This document shows positions 1-7,682 of a DNA stretch of 64,000 nucleotides, piece by piece; position 1 is the first letter of the stretch; each line of letters begins with the position of its first letter. Source of the stretch: an uncultured Acetatifactor sp. (GTDB taxonomy: Bacteria > Bacillota > Clostridia > Lachnospirales > Lachnospiraceae); contig CANQBS010000005.1 in NCBI GenBank assembly GCA_947589075.1, forward strand, positions 18,527 to 82,526, given 5' to 3'. The notes below the pieces were generated by a model. The model was not told where the DNA came from, made no database searches, and saw only the letters and a list, made by a program, of their open reading frames with translations. The position numbers and the translations under genes are program-made.

Positions 1-320
1 GGCGTTTTGGATACGGAGGTGACGATGTCCACCTCTCCGCTCCTGAGCATATCCAGCGAATCCGCATAGCTTTTCTCGTAGCCCACATATTCATAGATCC
101 AGTTCTCATGAGCTGCCAGATGCTGCAGGAATTCATAACCATAACCGCTCCGGCGTCCGTCCTCCCCCATATCATGGTAGCCTGACAGGGCAAAAAAGCC
201 TACTTTCAGAACCTCCGAAGGCTGTGCCGCCAGCGCTGTCGCTGTCTGGCACATAGGAGCCAGAATAAGGGCAGCTATGGTAAAACAAACAGTAAAATAC
301 AGCAGGAATTTTCTTTTCAT
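1..320 (-). CDS. Secreted solute-binding/sensor protein, N-terminal part (cut by window edge)
   Basis: Only the first ~106 codons are inside the window; the rest lies beyond base 1. The start ATG at 320 has a GAGG Shine-Dalgarno 11 bases upstream. The protein opens with a basic n-region (MKRK), a hydrophobic stretch and an Ala-rich AxA-type cleavage site, i.e. an export signal. The mature part (VLKVGFFALSGYHDMGEDG, then a YGYEF segment and a SGEVDIVTS segment) looks like a family 3 periplasmic-binding fold. In clostridia this fold often forms the sensor module of GGDEF/EAL proteins or histidine kinases, so a C-terminal signalling domain is possible but not visible. It lies 70 bases downstream of the sugar isomerase/kinase gene on the same strand. 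Confidence 0.6.
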   Translation of the reverse strand, partial: MKRKFLLYFTVCFTIAALILAPMCQTATALAAQPSEVLKVGFFALSGYHDMGEDGRRSGYGYEFLQHLAAHENWIYEYVGYEKSYADSLDMLRSGEVDIVTSVSKT

Positions 321-390
321 GCTTAAACCTCATTCTCCCAATTATTTTCAGATCATGCTCAGGGCATTATTCTTTCTCCGTCCCCAATGA

Positions 391-2289
391 TTACACCAGA
401 TTGGCCGCTCCGATGATCCCCGCGGTATTGCCCAGGGTCGCTTCCGTCAGTTCCGGAATCTCGCCCCTTCTGCCGCCATAGCACTCCGTCTTCATTCTCT
501 CCCGGATGGGCGCAAGCAGATAGTCCCCCTGGGCGGAAACGCCTCCTCCCACCAGGACCTTCTGGGGCCTGAACAGATTCACCAGATTGATGATGCCGCT
601 CCCCAGCTTCTTTCTATAATTGGCGATGAGATCATCGCTGACCGCATCCCCTTCCTTTGCCGCTTCAAACGCCATTTCCACGCGAAGCTTCTCCAGGGCG
701 CCGCCGCATTTCTCCCATAGAGAGGTTTCCTGCCCCGTCTCCATGACCCGCTTCATATCCCGAAGCAGGGCAGTCGCGGAAGCATATGCCTCCAGGCAGC
801 CTCTCCGTCCGCAAGTACACAGCTCGCCGTCCTCCACGATGACCGTATGGCCGATCTCACAGCCGCCTACCAGCTTTCCTTCAAACAGCTTTCCGTCGAT
901 GACCACGCCGCCGCCTACGCCGGTTCCCAAAGTAAGCATGACCACATCCTGACAGCCTTTCGCCGCTCCTGCCACCGTCTCTCCCAAAGCCGCGCAGTCC
1001 GCGTCATTGGCCACATAGACCGGAACCGGCAGATATTTCTCCAGCTCGGCAACCAGGGGCACATCCTCCCAACGGATATTGTTGGAATATATGACCACGC
1101 CGTTTTTCCGGTCCACCGTGCCGGGCATCCCAACGCCCGCGCCGCTGACCCGTTCAATGGGAATCTGCTCTTCCACAAGGAGGGCATAGGTCGCTTCCCC
1201 GATGTCCTTTATGACCTCCTGCCAGCTTCTGTCGGCAAGAGTAGGAATGGACTTCTGGGCGATGATATTCTGTTCTCCGTCCACAAGACCGATCTTCACA
1301 TTGGTGCCGCCGATGTCGATGCCCACACGCACAGGATCCTCTTTGGGACCGATGGTAGTCACAAGGGCTTCACATTTGCCCGCCACTTCATATTCCCCGC
1401 TGCCGGCAGGCAAAAAGAAGCTGTCGCCCTTCCGGAACTCCATCACATCGCCGCCGCACTGAATGGTGCCGCTGCCCTCTAAAAACAGGATGCTCATAAA
1501 GGAGCTGTCATCCACAAAGCCCTCCATCTCCTTCATCAGACAGCCGTCCAGATTTAATTTATCCACTGTAAAATAATCACAGCTTGCCACATGGGGATTG
1601 CTGCTCTTACGCTTCACCACAGGACCCCGGTTGGTCACATCCAGAGCCTTGGCAATGTGCAGATCCCTCTTTTTTCCGTCCTTCCCCACACGCCCGTAAT
1701 CGTAAACACGATAGGTCACGTTGGAATTCTGCTGGATCTCCGCGATCACAATATCCTTGCCGATGGCATGAATGGTCCCCGACTCGATGAACAGCACATC
1801 CCCTTTATGGACAGGCACCGCGTTCAGCACCTCAAGCAGGGTATCCTCTTTGATCCGGCGCTCAAACTCCTCCCTGCTGATCTCTTCCTTAAAACCATAG
1901 TAAAGGAAAGCGCCTTCCCTGCAGTCGCAGATCACCCACACCTCTGTCTTGCCGTACTGCCCCTCGTTCTGCAGGGCGTACTGATTGCTGGGGTGAACCT
2001 GAATGGACAGATTATCCTTCGCATCAATGAGCTTGATCAGAATCGGGAAATCCTTGAACCTTCTGCAGTTTTTCCCCAGGACATCCCGTCCCTCGGCCTC
2101 AATGTATTCCGCCAGGGTCTTTCCGGCATAAACCCCGTTGGCGATCCTGGAGGGACCGTCCGGATGGCAGGAAAGCTCCCAGCTCTCCGCCAAAACCTCT
2201 CCGTCATACTTCTTATTATATTCCTCTACCAGTCTGTGGCCGCCCCAGAGATAGTCCTTAAAACTGGGGTTCAAACGTAAGATACCCAT
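391..2289 (-). CDS. Mannose-6-phosphate isomerase fused to ROK-family sugar kinase
   Basis: This 632-residue protein joins two enzymes usually encoded separately. Residues 1-~318 match class I mannose-6-phosphate isomerase (ManA): a YLWGG start, zinc-ligand regions at IQVHPSNQYA and KTEVWVI, and a second cupin half with FLPAGSGEYEV. Residues ~322-632 form a complete ROK kinase: the ATP-binding GIDIGGTNVKIGLVDG loop, the AGVGMPG region, and the ROK zinc motif GELCTCGRRGCLEAY. The frame is open across the junction (TTIGPKEDPVRVGIDIGG) with no internal start or stop. Together the halves could phosphorylate mannose or glucose and convert Man-6-P to Fru-6-P in one polypeptide. The start has a strong AGGAGGAGG site. 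Kinase substrate is inferred; fructose is also possible. Confidence 0.88.
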   Translation of the reverse strand: MGILRLNPSFKDYLWGGHRLVEEYNKKYDGEVLAESWELSCHPDGPSRIANGVYAGKTLAEYIEAEGRDVLGKNCRRFKDFPILIKLIDAKDNLSIQVHPSNQYALQNEGQYGKTEVWVICDCREGAFLYYGFKEEISREEFERRIKEDTLLEVLNAVPVHKGDVLFIESGTIHAIGKDIVIAEIQQNSNVTYRVYDYGRVGKDGKKRDLHIAKALDVTNRGPVVKRKSSNPHVASCDYFTVDKLNLDGCLMKEMEGFVDDSSFMSILFLEGSGTIQCGGDVMEFRKGDSFFLPAGSGEYEVAGKCEALVTTIGPKEDPVRVGIDIGGTNVKIGLVDGEQNIIAQKSIPTLADRSWQEVIKDIGEATYALLVEEQIPIERVSGAGVGMPGTVDRKNGVVIYSNNIRWEDVPLVAELEKYLPVPVYVANDADCAALGETVAGAAKGCQDVVMLTLGTGVGGGVVIDGKLFEGKLVGGCEIGHTVIVEDGELCTCGRRGCLEAYASATALLRDMKRVMETGQETSLWEKCGGALEKLRVEMAFEAAKEGDAVSDDLIANYRKKLGSGIINLVNLFRPQKVLVGGGVSAQGDYLLAPIRERMKTECYGGRRGEIPELTEATLGNTAGIIGAANLV

Positions 2290-2322
2290 AAAAGCCTCCT
2301 CCTTTTTGCTCTTGTCTTAATT

Positions 2323-2460
2323 GATAATTGCGAAACTGCAGCTTTCTGGGACGGTGTAAGTCAATATAGACAAAAACGGGCTCCGATGCGGTGGCAAGTC
2401 GCCCTTATTTTGTCTATATTGCCTTCCACCTGTTTTTAAGATAGTCGTTTTGCAATTACC
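2323..2460. repeat. Long imperfect inverted repeat in the leader of the isomerase-kinase gene
   Basis: Two ~60-base arms fold back on each other. The inner arms CAATATAGACAAAA (2362-2375) and TTTTGTCTATATTG (2408-2421) match perfectly and continue into CGGGC/GCCC. The outer arms ATAATTGCGAAAC and GTTTTGCAATTAC match with a few changes. It lies between the promoter at 2475-2503 and the gene start at 2289, so it would be a long hairpin in the 5' leader RNA. It could be a small non-autonomous transposon relic (MITE) or a regulatory RNA fold. No flanking target duplication was obvious. Confidence 0.65.
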
Positions 2461-2474
2461 TCTATTTTGTTTTA

Positions 2475-2503
2475 ATATTACAATAACGGTCTGCAATCTT
2501 CAA
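2475..2503 (-). promoter_or_regulatory. Promoter for the isomerase-kinase gene
   Basis: On the minus strand TTGAAG (2498-2503) and TAATAT (2475-2480) are separated by 17 bases. This predicts a leader of about 180 bases that contains the long inverted repeat. Sequence match only. Confidence 0.45.
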
Positions 2504-2523
2504 GCTTTAATATCCGGGAAATC

Positions 2524-3183
2524 TTATCTTCCCTCCAGGAAACGGAAGGGCTTTTCTGCATCCATCTGTAAAAACAGCATGCACAGATAAGCTCCCCGGA
2601 GGGAAACTTTTTCCTCCCTTAAGATCCGTCTGACCTGCTCCTTATCGGCTAACAGCACCCGAATCCGTTCGGAGGTCTCACACGCCTGGCCTCCTTCCGT
2701 ATCGGCTGCTTTTTTCAGCCCTTCCACATTTTCCACCGTGCCGAACACGGCGGCGCTGGCTTCGTCGGTCAGTCCGGGTCCCATGAAAAAAGGTCTGCGG
2801 AAACAGGCGTCTCCGCCTGTGTATTCCACAAAATCCAGGCCGGTCTCCTCCTTCATCTCCCGAACCGCCGCCATACCGGCAGTCTCCCCCGGATCCACCA
2901 GTCCGGCCGGAAGGGCATAAATCTCCTCATCCAGGGGATAACGGTATTCCCTTATCATAACCAGCCTGGGCTCTTTTTCCTTCGTCACCGCATAGATCAC
3001 GATTCCCTCCGGCTCCAGAGCCTTCGTATAAAGCTTCAGGTCCTTTTCCCCGTTTCTGGAGGCGAAATAATAATCAAATCTCTTCCCTTTCGTATCCAAC
3101 GCATCGATATGATACAGATTCAGATGGGGATTATCCGTCAGCTTCTGTACGCCTTCTATTTTTTTCTCCGACTTTTTTTCCAC
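2524..3183 (-). CDS. NUDIX hydrolase, ADP-ribose pyrophosphatase type
   Basis: A 219-residue enzyme expected to split ADP-ribose into AMP and ribose-5-phosphate. The full Nudix box Gx5Ex7REUxEExGU is present (GLVDPGETAGMAAVREMKEE followed by TGL), preceded by a typical β-sheet segment (RLVMIREYRYPLDEEIYALP). I place the start at GTG 3183 because GGAGGGG lies six bases before it. The frame stays open upstream to 3288, but that extension would read through a TATTAT promoter-like box and encodes a Tyr/Leu-rich stretch unlike the family. It ends 234 bases before the isomerase-kinase gene. A poly(ADP-ribose) glycohydrolase relative lies at 12.2-13.0 kb, so two ADP-ribose enzymes are within 10 kb; a link is not shown. 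Confidence 0.85.
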   Translation of the reverse strand: MEKKSEKKIEGVQKLTDNPHLNLYHIDALDTKGKRFDYYFASRNGEKDLKLYTKALEPEGIVIYAVTKEKEPRLVMIREYRYPLDEEIYALPAGLVDPGETAGMAAVREMKEETGLDFVEYTGGDACFRRPFFMGPGLTDEASAAVFGTVENVEGLKKAADTEGGQACETSERIRVLLADKEQVRRILREEKVSLRGAYLCMLFLQMDAEKPFRFLEGR

Positions 3184-3343
3184 TGCTTCCCCTCCGGCAT
3201 CATAATACGCAATATATCCTGTACAGAATAAATGTAATAGATAAGGTATATACACGATAAGGGAAGCCTTGTGACCTCCCTTATTCATATCCCATATTTT
3301 ATCGGTATCGTATACCTTTGCCCGGCATTTTTTCAGCTGCTCC

Positions 3344-3622
3344 CTACCTGGGGGGCCTGTGCTTCATATCCTTAATGGGAATATTGGCAAACAGCGCCGG
3401 CACCGTACCGTTGCCGCCCTCTGATTCCGTCTCCGTGATCTGAATATCCAGCCCCTGGGGATCGATGTCCATATATTTGGAAATCACCTCAATGATATCG
3501 TTTTTGATCATCTCCATGATCTCAGGAGAGCAATTGGATCTGTCCGACACCAGAATGAACTTCAAACGATCCTTTGCCACTTCCCCGGAACCCTTTTTGC
3601 GAAAAAGATCCATCAATTTCAT
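3344..3622 (-). CDS. minE: Cell division topological specificity factor MinE
   Basis: This 92-residue protein is the regulator of the Min oscillator: it stimulates MinD ATPase so that MinCD leaves mid-cell free for FtsZ. It shows the family pattern of an N-terminal membrane/MinD-binding helix (MDLFRKKGSGEVAKDRLKFI), the LVSDR strand, and a C-terminal dimer domain (EIMEMIKNDIIEVISKYMDI). It is the last gene of the minC-minD-minE operon, with a 15-base gap after minD. Length is normal for the family. Confidence 0.95.
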   Translation of the reverse strand: MKLMDLFRKKGSGEVAKDRLKFILVSDRSNCSPEIMEMIKNDIIEVISKYMDIDPQGLDIQITETESEGGNGTVPALFANIPIKDMKHRPPR

Positions 3623-3637
3623 ACTGATTCCCTCCCC

Positions 3638-4426
3638 TTATTTCTTGAATAAATCCTTCAGCTTGCCGATCAGACCCTTTTTTGCATCCAGATCCATGAA
3701 GGGAACCTCTTCCCCAAGGATTCTGCTGCAGATATTATAATATGCCTGGCCTGCAAGACTGCTGCCGCCCACAAGGGGTTCGCCCTGGTTCGTCGCCACC
3801 ACGATCTGCTCGTCGTCCGGCACAACGCCGATGAGGTTGATGGAAAGGATATCGCACACATCCTCCACCTTCAGCATATCCCCGCGCTTTACCATATCCA
3901 TGCGGATCCTGTTGATAATGAGGTCGATCTTCTTCATCTCTCCGGCTTCCAGAAGTCCCACGATCCTGTCCGCATCACGGATGGCGGATACCTCCGGGGT
4001 AGTCACCACCAGAGCCCTGTCCGCGCCCGCTACCGCATTCTTGAAGCCCTGCTCGATCCCTGCCGGGCAGTCCAGAAGCACGTAATCAAATTCTTCTCTC
4101 AGTTCATTCACCAGCTCTACCATCTGCTCCGGAGTGACAGCATCCTTGTCCCGGGTCTGGGCAGAGGGAAGGAGACATAATTCAGGATATTTCTTGTGTT
4201 TGATCAGAGCCTGTTTCAGGCGGCACTTGCCTTCCACCACGTCCACCAGATTGTATACAATACGGTTCTCCAGCCCCAGCACCACATCCAGATTCCGAAG
4301 GCCGATATCCGTATCGATCATTACAACCTTTTTATTCAACATTGCAAGACCCATACCCACATTCGCCGTGGTAGTGGTCTTGCCGACACCGCCCTTTCCA
4401 GACGTGATCACGATAACTTCACTCAT
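3638..4426 (-). CDS. minD: Septum site-determining ATPase MinD
   Basis: A 262-residue ParA/MinD-type ATPase that binds the membrane when ATP-loaded and recruits MinC. It has the deviant Walker A loop (GKGGVGKTT, residues ~10-18), switch regions VVMIDTDIGLRNLD and VLLDCPAGIEQGF, and the C-terminal amphipathic membrane helix GLIGKLKDLFKK. I chose ATG 4426 because AGGAGG sits nine bases upstream and the protein then begins MSEVIVITSGKGGVG; the reading frame extends 12 codons further upstream without a ribosome site. It lies between minC and minE. Confidence 0.96.
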   Translation of the reverse strand: MSEVIVITSGKGGVGKTTTTANVGMGLAMLNKKVVMIDTDIGLRNLDVVLGLENRIVYNLVDVVEGKCRLKQALIKHKKYPELCLLPSAQTRDKDAVTPEQMVELVNELREEFDYVLLDCPAGIEQGFKNAVAGADRALVVTTPEVSAIRDADRIVGLLEAGEMKKIDLIINRIRMDMVKRGDMLKVEDVCDILSINLIGVVPDDEQIVVATNQGEPLVGGSSLAGQAYYNICSRILGEEVPFMDLDAKKGLIGKLKDLFKK

Positions 4427-4474
4427 TTTCCTGTCTCCTCCTGTGTTTTCCTCAGTTTTCACTTTATTGTATCC

Positions 4475-5287
4475 TTACAGCTTATCAAGGCAGCCCTTCG
4501 TCATGGGCTCCACGTAGATCGTGCCCTCCCGCGCCACTGCGATCTGGGGAGAATAGGCTCCCTGGACTGTTTTTTCCTTTTTGAACAGATGCCTGCCGTC
4601 CTTTACCTTATCCGGGCTCTTGGCGATTACATCCCCAATCTGCAGCTGAATGGGCTGCATATCCAGGGCAAAAATGAAGCAGCTTTGGTCTCCGTTCATC
4701 CCTGCGCAGGCGTTTCCCTTTAAGGCTCCCAGCACCACCACATTGCCTGCGGACTCTATCCTGGCCCCGGGATTCACATCCCCGATCAGGGTAACGCTGG
4801 CCGGACACTCCAGCACCTGCCCGGAACGGAGATTTCCTTTATAAAAACCGCCCTGCAGATCAACTGCAGACGCTTTCTCCGTATGCTCGGAACGCATTTT
4901 TGCCAAAGAAGTCCTGGGGCGCTCTTCCGCTTCAGCGGGCATGGGCTGCTGGACCTTCCTTATGATCCGCCTCTTTGGCGTCCCTGCGGATGCCCCGGCC
5001 TCCTCTAAGCGGTTCTTCATCCGTTCTTCCTGCAGACCCCCCTGATCCATAATGCTGACGATCTGGATGTCACTGTTTTCCATGATCGCATCCACGATCT
5101 TTATTTCTTCCTCGGAAGACAATACCCTTCCGCTGAAGGAAACGGCCATTTTGGCATTTTTAAAAAAATTGCCGGTTTCCCTGAACTTCTCGCCAATGAT
5201 TTGCAGCAGCTCCTGGAAAGGGATCTGGTCGCTTAAGATCAGCTCCATCCCATATTTGTTGCTCTTAATCACTACTTCTTTTGTCAT
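4475..5287 (-). CDS. minC: Septum site-determining protein MinC
   Basis: A 270-residue inhibitor of FtsZ polymerisation, targeted by MinD. The N-terminal domain (residues 1-~105) carries the MinC_N pattern. A basic/proline linker (~105-150) follows. The C-terminal β-helix (~160-262) has the signature VTLIGDVNPGARIESAGNVVVLGALKG with the NGD/QSCFIFAL strands. The start has GGAGGAG four bases upstream. First gene of minCDE; a Min system points to a rod-shaped cell. Confidence 0.94.
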   Translation of the reverse strand: MTKEVVIKSNKYGMELILSDQIPFQELLQIIGEKFRETGNFFKNAKMAVSFSGRVLSSEEEIKIVDAIMENSDIQIVSIMDQGGLQEERMKNRLEEAGASAGTPKRRIIRKVQQPMPAEAEERPRTSLAKMRSEHTEKASAVDLQGGFYKGNLRSGQVLECPASVTLIGDVNPGARIESAGNVVVLGALKGNACAGMNGDQSCFIFALDMQPIQLQIGDVIAKSPDKVKDGRHLFKKEKTVQGAYSPQIAVAREGTIYVEPMTKGCLDKL

Positions 5288-5328
5288 ATTCTCCTCCGAA
5301 TATCTGTTGCTGCCTGTTGAACTCTTTT

Positions 5329-5357
5329 ATTATAACGTCTTTCTGAAAATATGAAAA
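5329..5357 (-). promoter_or_regulatory. Probable minCDE promoter
   Basis: Minus strand: TTTTCA (5352-5357), 17-base spacer, TATAAT (5329-5334), 41 bases before the minC start codon. The -10 is perfect; the -35 is weak. Confidence 0.5.
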
Positions 5358-5425
5358 GCATTTTTTGTAAGAAAGACGAAAAATTTGTCGCCGATCCAAA
5401 GAAACGGATATACTATCCTTGCTCA

Positions 5426-6211
5426 TTAAACGGCTCTCCCTGCGCCTTCTATCCAGGCGCAGACAGGATAATGGTCGGAAAGGTATAGACCATCCTTTTC
5501 ATCCGTCCATTTTTCCACGGCGCTGCAGACCAGTCCTTCACTGATATAAATATAGTCGATGCAGCAGGGCTTTGCGCCTCTCTGATAGCCATGATAGGTG
5601 ATACCGATTCCCTCTGCCGCATTGGTGAAGGAAGGATATTTCTTCATCACCGCCATCTCCTCGCTGTCCGGCTCCGCGTTCATATCCCCGGTAAGGATCA
5701 CAGGTGCCTCCGGGAAAAAATTGTTCTGCCGCAAATGCTCCATGATCTGAGTAAGCCCCTGGATCCGCGCCTTTGGTCCCTCATGATCCAGGTGGGTATT
5801 GGCCACCCTGAACACAAGACCCGTCTCCATGTCTTCAAACACCGCTTCCGTACACACCCGGGGACAGATACTCTGATCCGGATAACGGGAAGCCGGAAGA
5901 AACGGGGTTTCCGACAGCCAGTAAATATCCAGCTTCATCAGATTGATCCGCTCTTTGCGGTAGGCAATGGCAGTCTGCTCATCCCGAAGGCTCCTGTCCC
6001 TTCCGCAGCCGACTATGTAATAATCCGTAAGCTCCTCCTTCAGCCATGCCGCCGCATGGGGCAAAACCTCCTGGAAGCAGATGATGTCCGGCTGCTCCTT
6101 CCGCAGCTTTTCCAGAATAAAAGGCTTGCGAAAGCAGAAATTATTGTTTCCGTCCTGTCCATTGTCCAGACGGATATTAAAAGTGACGATCTTCATGGAT
6201 TCTGTCCTCAT
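5426..6211 (-). CDS. Endonuclease/exonuclease/phosphatase family protein
   Basis: A ~261-residue metal-dependent hydrolase of the EEP (DNase I-like) fold. It shows the family's ordered motifs: KIVTFNIRLDN near the start, ICFQEV (catalytic Glu), VANTHLDHEG, ILTGDMNAEPDSEEM, and the C-terminal IDYIYIS and LSDHYPVCAW (catalytic Asp-His). There is no signal peptide, so it acts inside the cell. Substrate (nucleic acid, phosphoinositide-like or sugar phosphate) cannot be told. ATG 6196 (starting MKIVTFNIR) is an alternative start and matches family starts better; GGACAGG is adjacent to the first ATG. It is a single-gene unit between ilvE and minC. Confidence 0.82.
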   Translation of the reverse strand: MRTESMKIVTFNIRLDNGQDGNNNFCFRKPFILEKLRKEQPDIICFQEVLPHAAAWLKEELTDYYIVGCGRDRSLRDEQTAIAYRKERINLMKLDIYWLSETPFLPASRYPDQSICPRVCTEAVFEDMETGLVFRVANTHLDHEGPKARIQGLTQIMEHLRQNNFFPEAPVILTGDMNAEPDSEEMAVMKKYPSFTNAAEGIGITYHGYQRGAKPCCIDYIYISEGLVCSAVEKWTDEKDGLYLSDHYPVCAWIEGAGRAV

Positions 6212-6312
6212 CCTGTCCTTTGTACATGATTGATACTGCTCCTTCTATTTTACATAAAAACAGCCGGATAGCAAGTTTTTTTTGAAGAAATGTGCGCCGG
6301 CTTTGGCGCATA

Positions 6313-6350
6313 ATAAAACAGGCTGCGCCGATGTCCGCCGGCACAGCCTG
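6313..6350 (-). terminator. Rho-independent terminator after ilvE
   Basis: On the minus strand CAGGCTGTGCCG (6350-6339) pairs with CGGCGCAGCCTG (6330-6319), with one wobble position and an eight-base loop, followed by TTTTATTAT. It lies about 114 bases past the ilvE stop. Confidence 0.8.
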
Positions 6351-6463
6351 CACTGTCATATCAATTTCTTTTTAATTATGCTTTTCATGGAAAACCAGAA
6401 TTCATTCCTGAATTTTGCTCATCCATGGTTCACTCCAAAAAGGACTTTGCTGGATTACAGGAT

Positions 6464-7489
6464 TTACTCGATCACATGGATCCAGCCTTTGGGAGCTTCT
6501 ATTCTTCCCATCTGGATGCCCGTCAGAGTATCATAAAGCTTTTGGGTCACAGGTCCCATCTCAGTCATGCCGCTGGGCATGCAGATCTCGGTGCCATGAT
6601 CCACGATCTTGCCTACAGGGGAGATCACCGCGGCGGTTCCGCAGAGACCGCACTCAGCAAAATCCTTCACTTCGCTTAAGAGGACTTCTCTTTCTTCTAC
6701 TTCCAGTCCCAGATATTCCTTCGCCACATACACCAGAGATCTTCTGGTAATGGAGGGCAGAATGCTGGCAGACTTGGGGGTGACCACCTTATTGTCCTTG
6801 GTCACAAACAGGAAGTTGGCTCCGCCGGTCTCCTCCACCTTCGTGCGGGTAGCGGGATCCAGGTACATATTCTCATCATAGCCTTCCTTATGAGCGCTGA
6901 CAATGGCGTGAAGGCTCATGGCGTAATTCAGCCCGGCCTTGATATGACCTGTTCCATGGGGCGCCGCGCGGTCGAAATCGCTGACGCGGATGGTCAGGGG
7001 CTTTACGCCTCCCTTAAAATAAGGTCCCACCGGAGTCACAAAAATACGGAACTGATATTCATCCGCAGGCTTCACACCGATCACAGGGTTGGAACCGAAC
7101 ATATAAGGGCGAATATACAGGGTCGCGCCGCTCCCATAGGGAGGAACATATGCGGCGTTGGCAGACACCACCTGATTCACTGCATCCAGGAAACGCTCCT
7201 TCGGGAACACGGGCATCTCCAGCCTGGCGGCGGAATCCATCATCCGCTCCGCGTTCAGGTCAGGACGGAAGGTAACGATATGGCCGTCTTCTGTGGTATA
7301 AGCCTTCAGGCCCTCAAATACAGACTGAGCATACTGCAGGACGCCGGCACATTCGTTCAGCACCACATTGGCATCCTCCGTAATGGTTCCCTCATCCCAT
7401 GCGCCGTCTTTATAATTGGATACATACCTTTTGTCTGTCTGAATGTATCCGAAACCAAGATTGCTCCAATCAATGTTTTTCTTTTCCAT
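6464..7489 (-). CDS. ilvE: Branched-chain amino acid aminotransferase
   Basis: A 341-residue class IV PLP aminotransferase that interconverts Leu, Ile and Val with their keto acids. The PLP lysine is in GHIKAGLNYAMS. Other fold-type IV marks are YAQSVFEGLKAY (substrate loop), the phosphate-binding GATLYIRPYMFGSNP strand and EETGGANFLFV. It is the longer (~340 residue) IlvE subfamily, like B. subtilis YwaA/IlvK, not the 300-residue E. coli type. It stands alone with its own promoter and terminator, and no T-box leader was seen in the short upstream region. Confidence 0.95.
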   Translation of the reverse strand: MEKKNIDWSNLGFGYIQTDKRYVSNYKDGAWDEGTITEDANVVLNECAGVLQYAQSVFEGLKAYTTEDGHIVTFRPDLNAERMMDSAARLEMPVFPKERFLDAVNQVVSANAAYVPPYGSGATLYIRPYMFGSNPVIGVKPADEYQFRIFVTPVGPYFKGGVKPLTIRVSDFDRAAPHGTGHIKAGLNYAMSLHAIVSAHKEGYDENMYLDPATRTKVEETGGANFLFVTKDNKVVTPKSASILPSITRRSLVYVAKEYLGLEVEEREVLLSEVKDFAECGLCGTAAVISPVGKIVDHGTEICMPSGMTEMGPVTQKLYDTLTGIQMGRIEAPKGWIHVIE

Positions 7490-7510
7490 GGTATTTCCCT
7501 CGATTCCTTA

Positions 7511-7558
7511 AATGGTTTATTTGCTAACCATTATTATACTTTTCCCCGGGGTTGTCAA
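7511..7558 (-). promoter_or_regulatory. ilvE promoter with palindrome at the start point
   Basis: Minus strand TTGACA (7553-7558) and TATAAT (7533-7538) are 14 bases apart; an overlapping AATAAT gives the usual 17. Directly after the -10 box comes the inverted repeat AATGGTT-8-AACCATT (7532-7511), covering the expected transcription start, a good place for a repressor. Confidence 0.6.
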
Positions 7559-7682
7559 GATGCTTTTTCATGTTAAAGCGGTGGAGCGGCGGTCCGGTTT
7601 TGCACCTCATGTTTTACCTCTCCTGTTTTGTTTTCCTGTTCTAACCCTCCTGTTTTGCCTGGAAGAACGCTCCGATTCCCTT

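Noticed and set aside
847..2280. Long plus-strand reading frames opposite the isomerase-kinase gene
   Set aside because: They mirror the codons of the real gene, lack ribosome sites and show no family motifs.
3184..3288. N-terminal extension of the NUDIX gene to ATG 3288
   Set aside because: GTG 3183 has a strong, well-spaced GGAGGGG and the extension overlaps the likely promoter.
7490..7682. T-box or other amino-acid leader for ilvE
   Set aside because: The distance from promoter to start codon is only ~40 bases, too short for such a structure.
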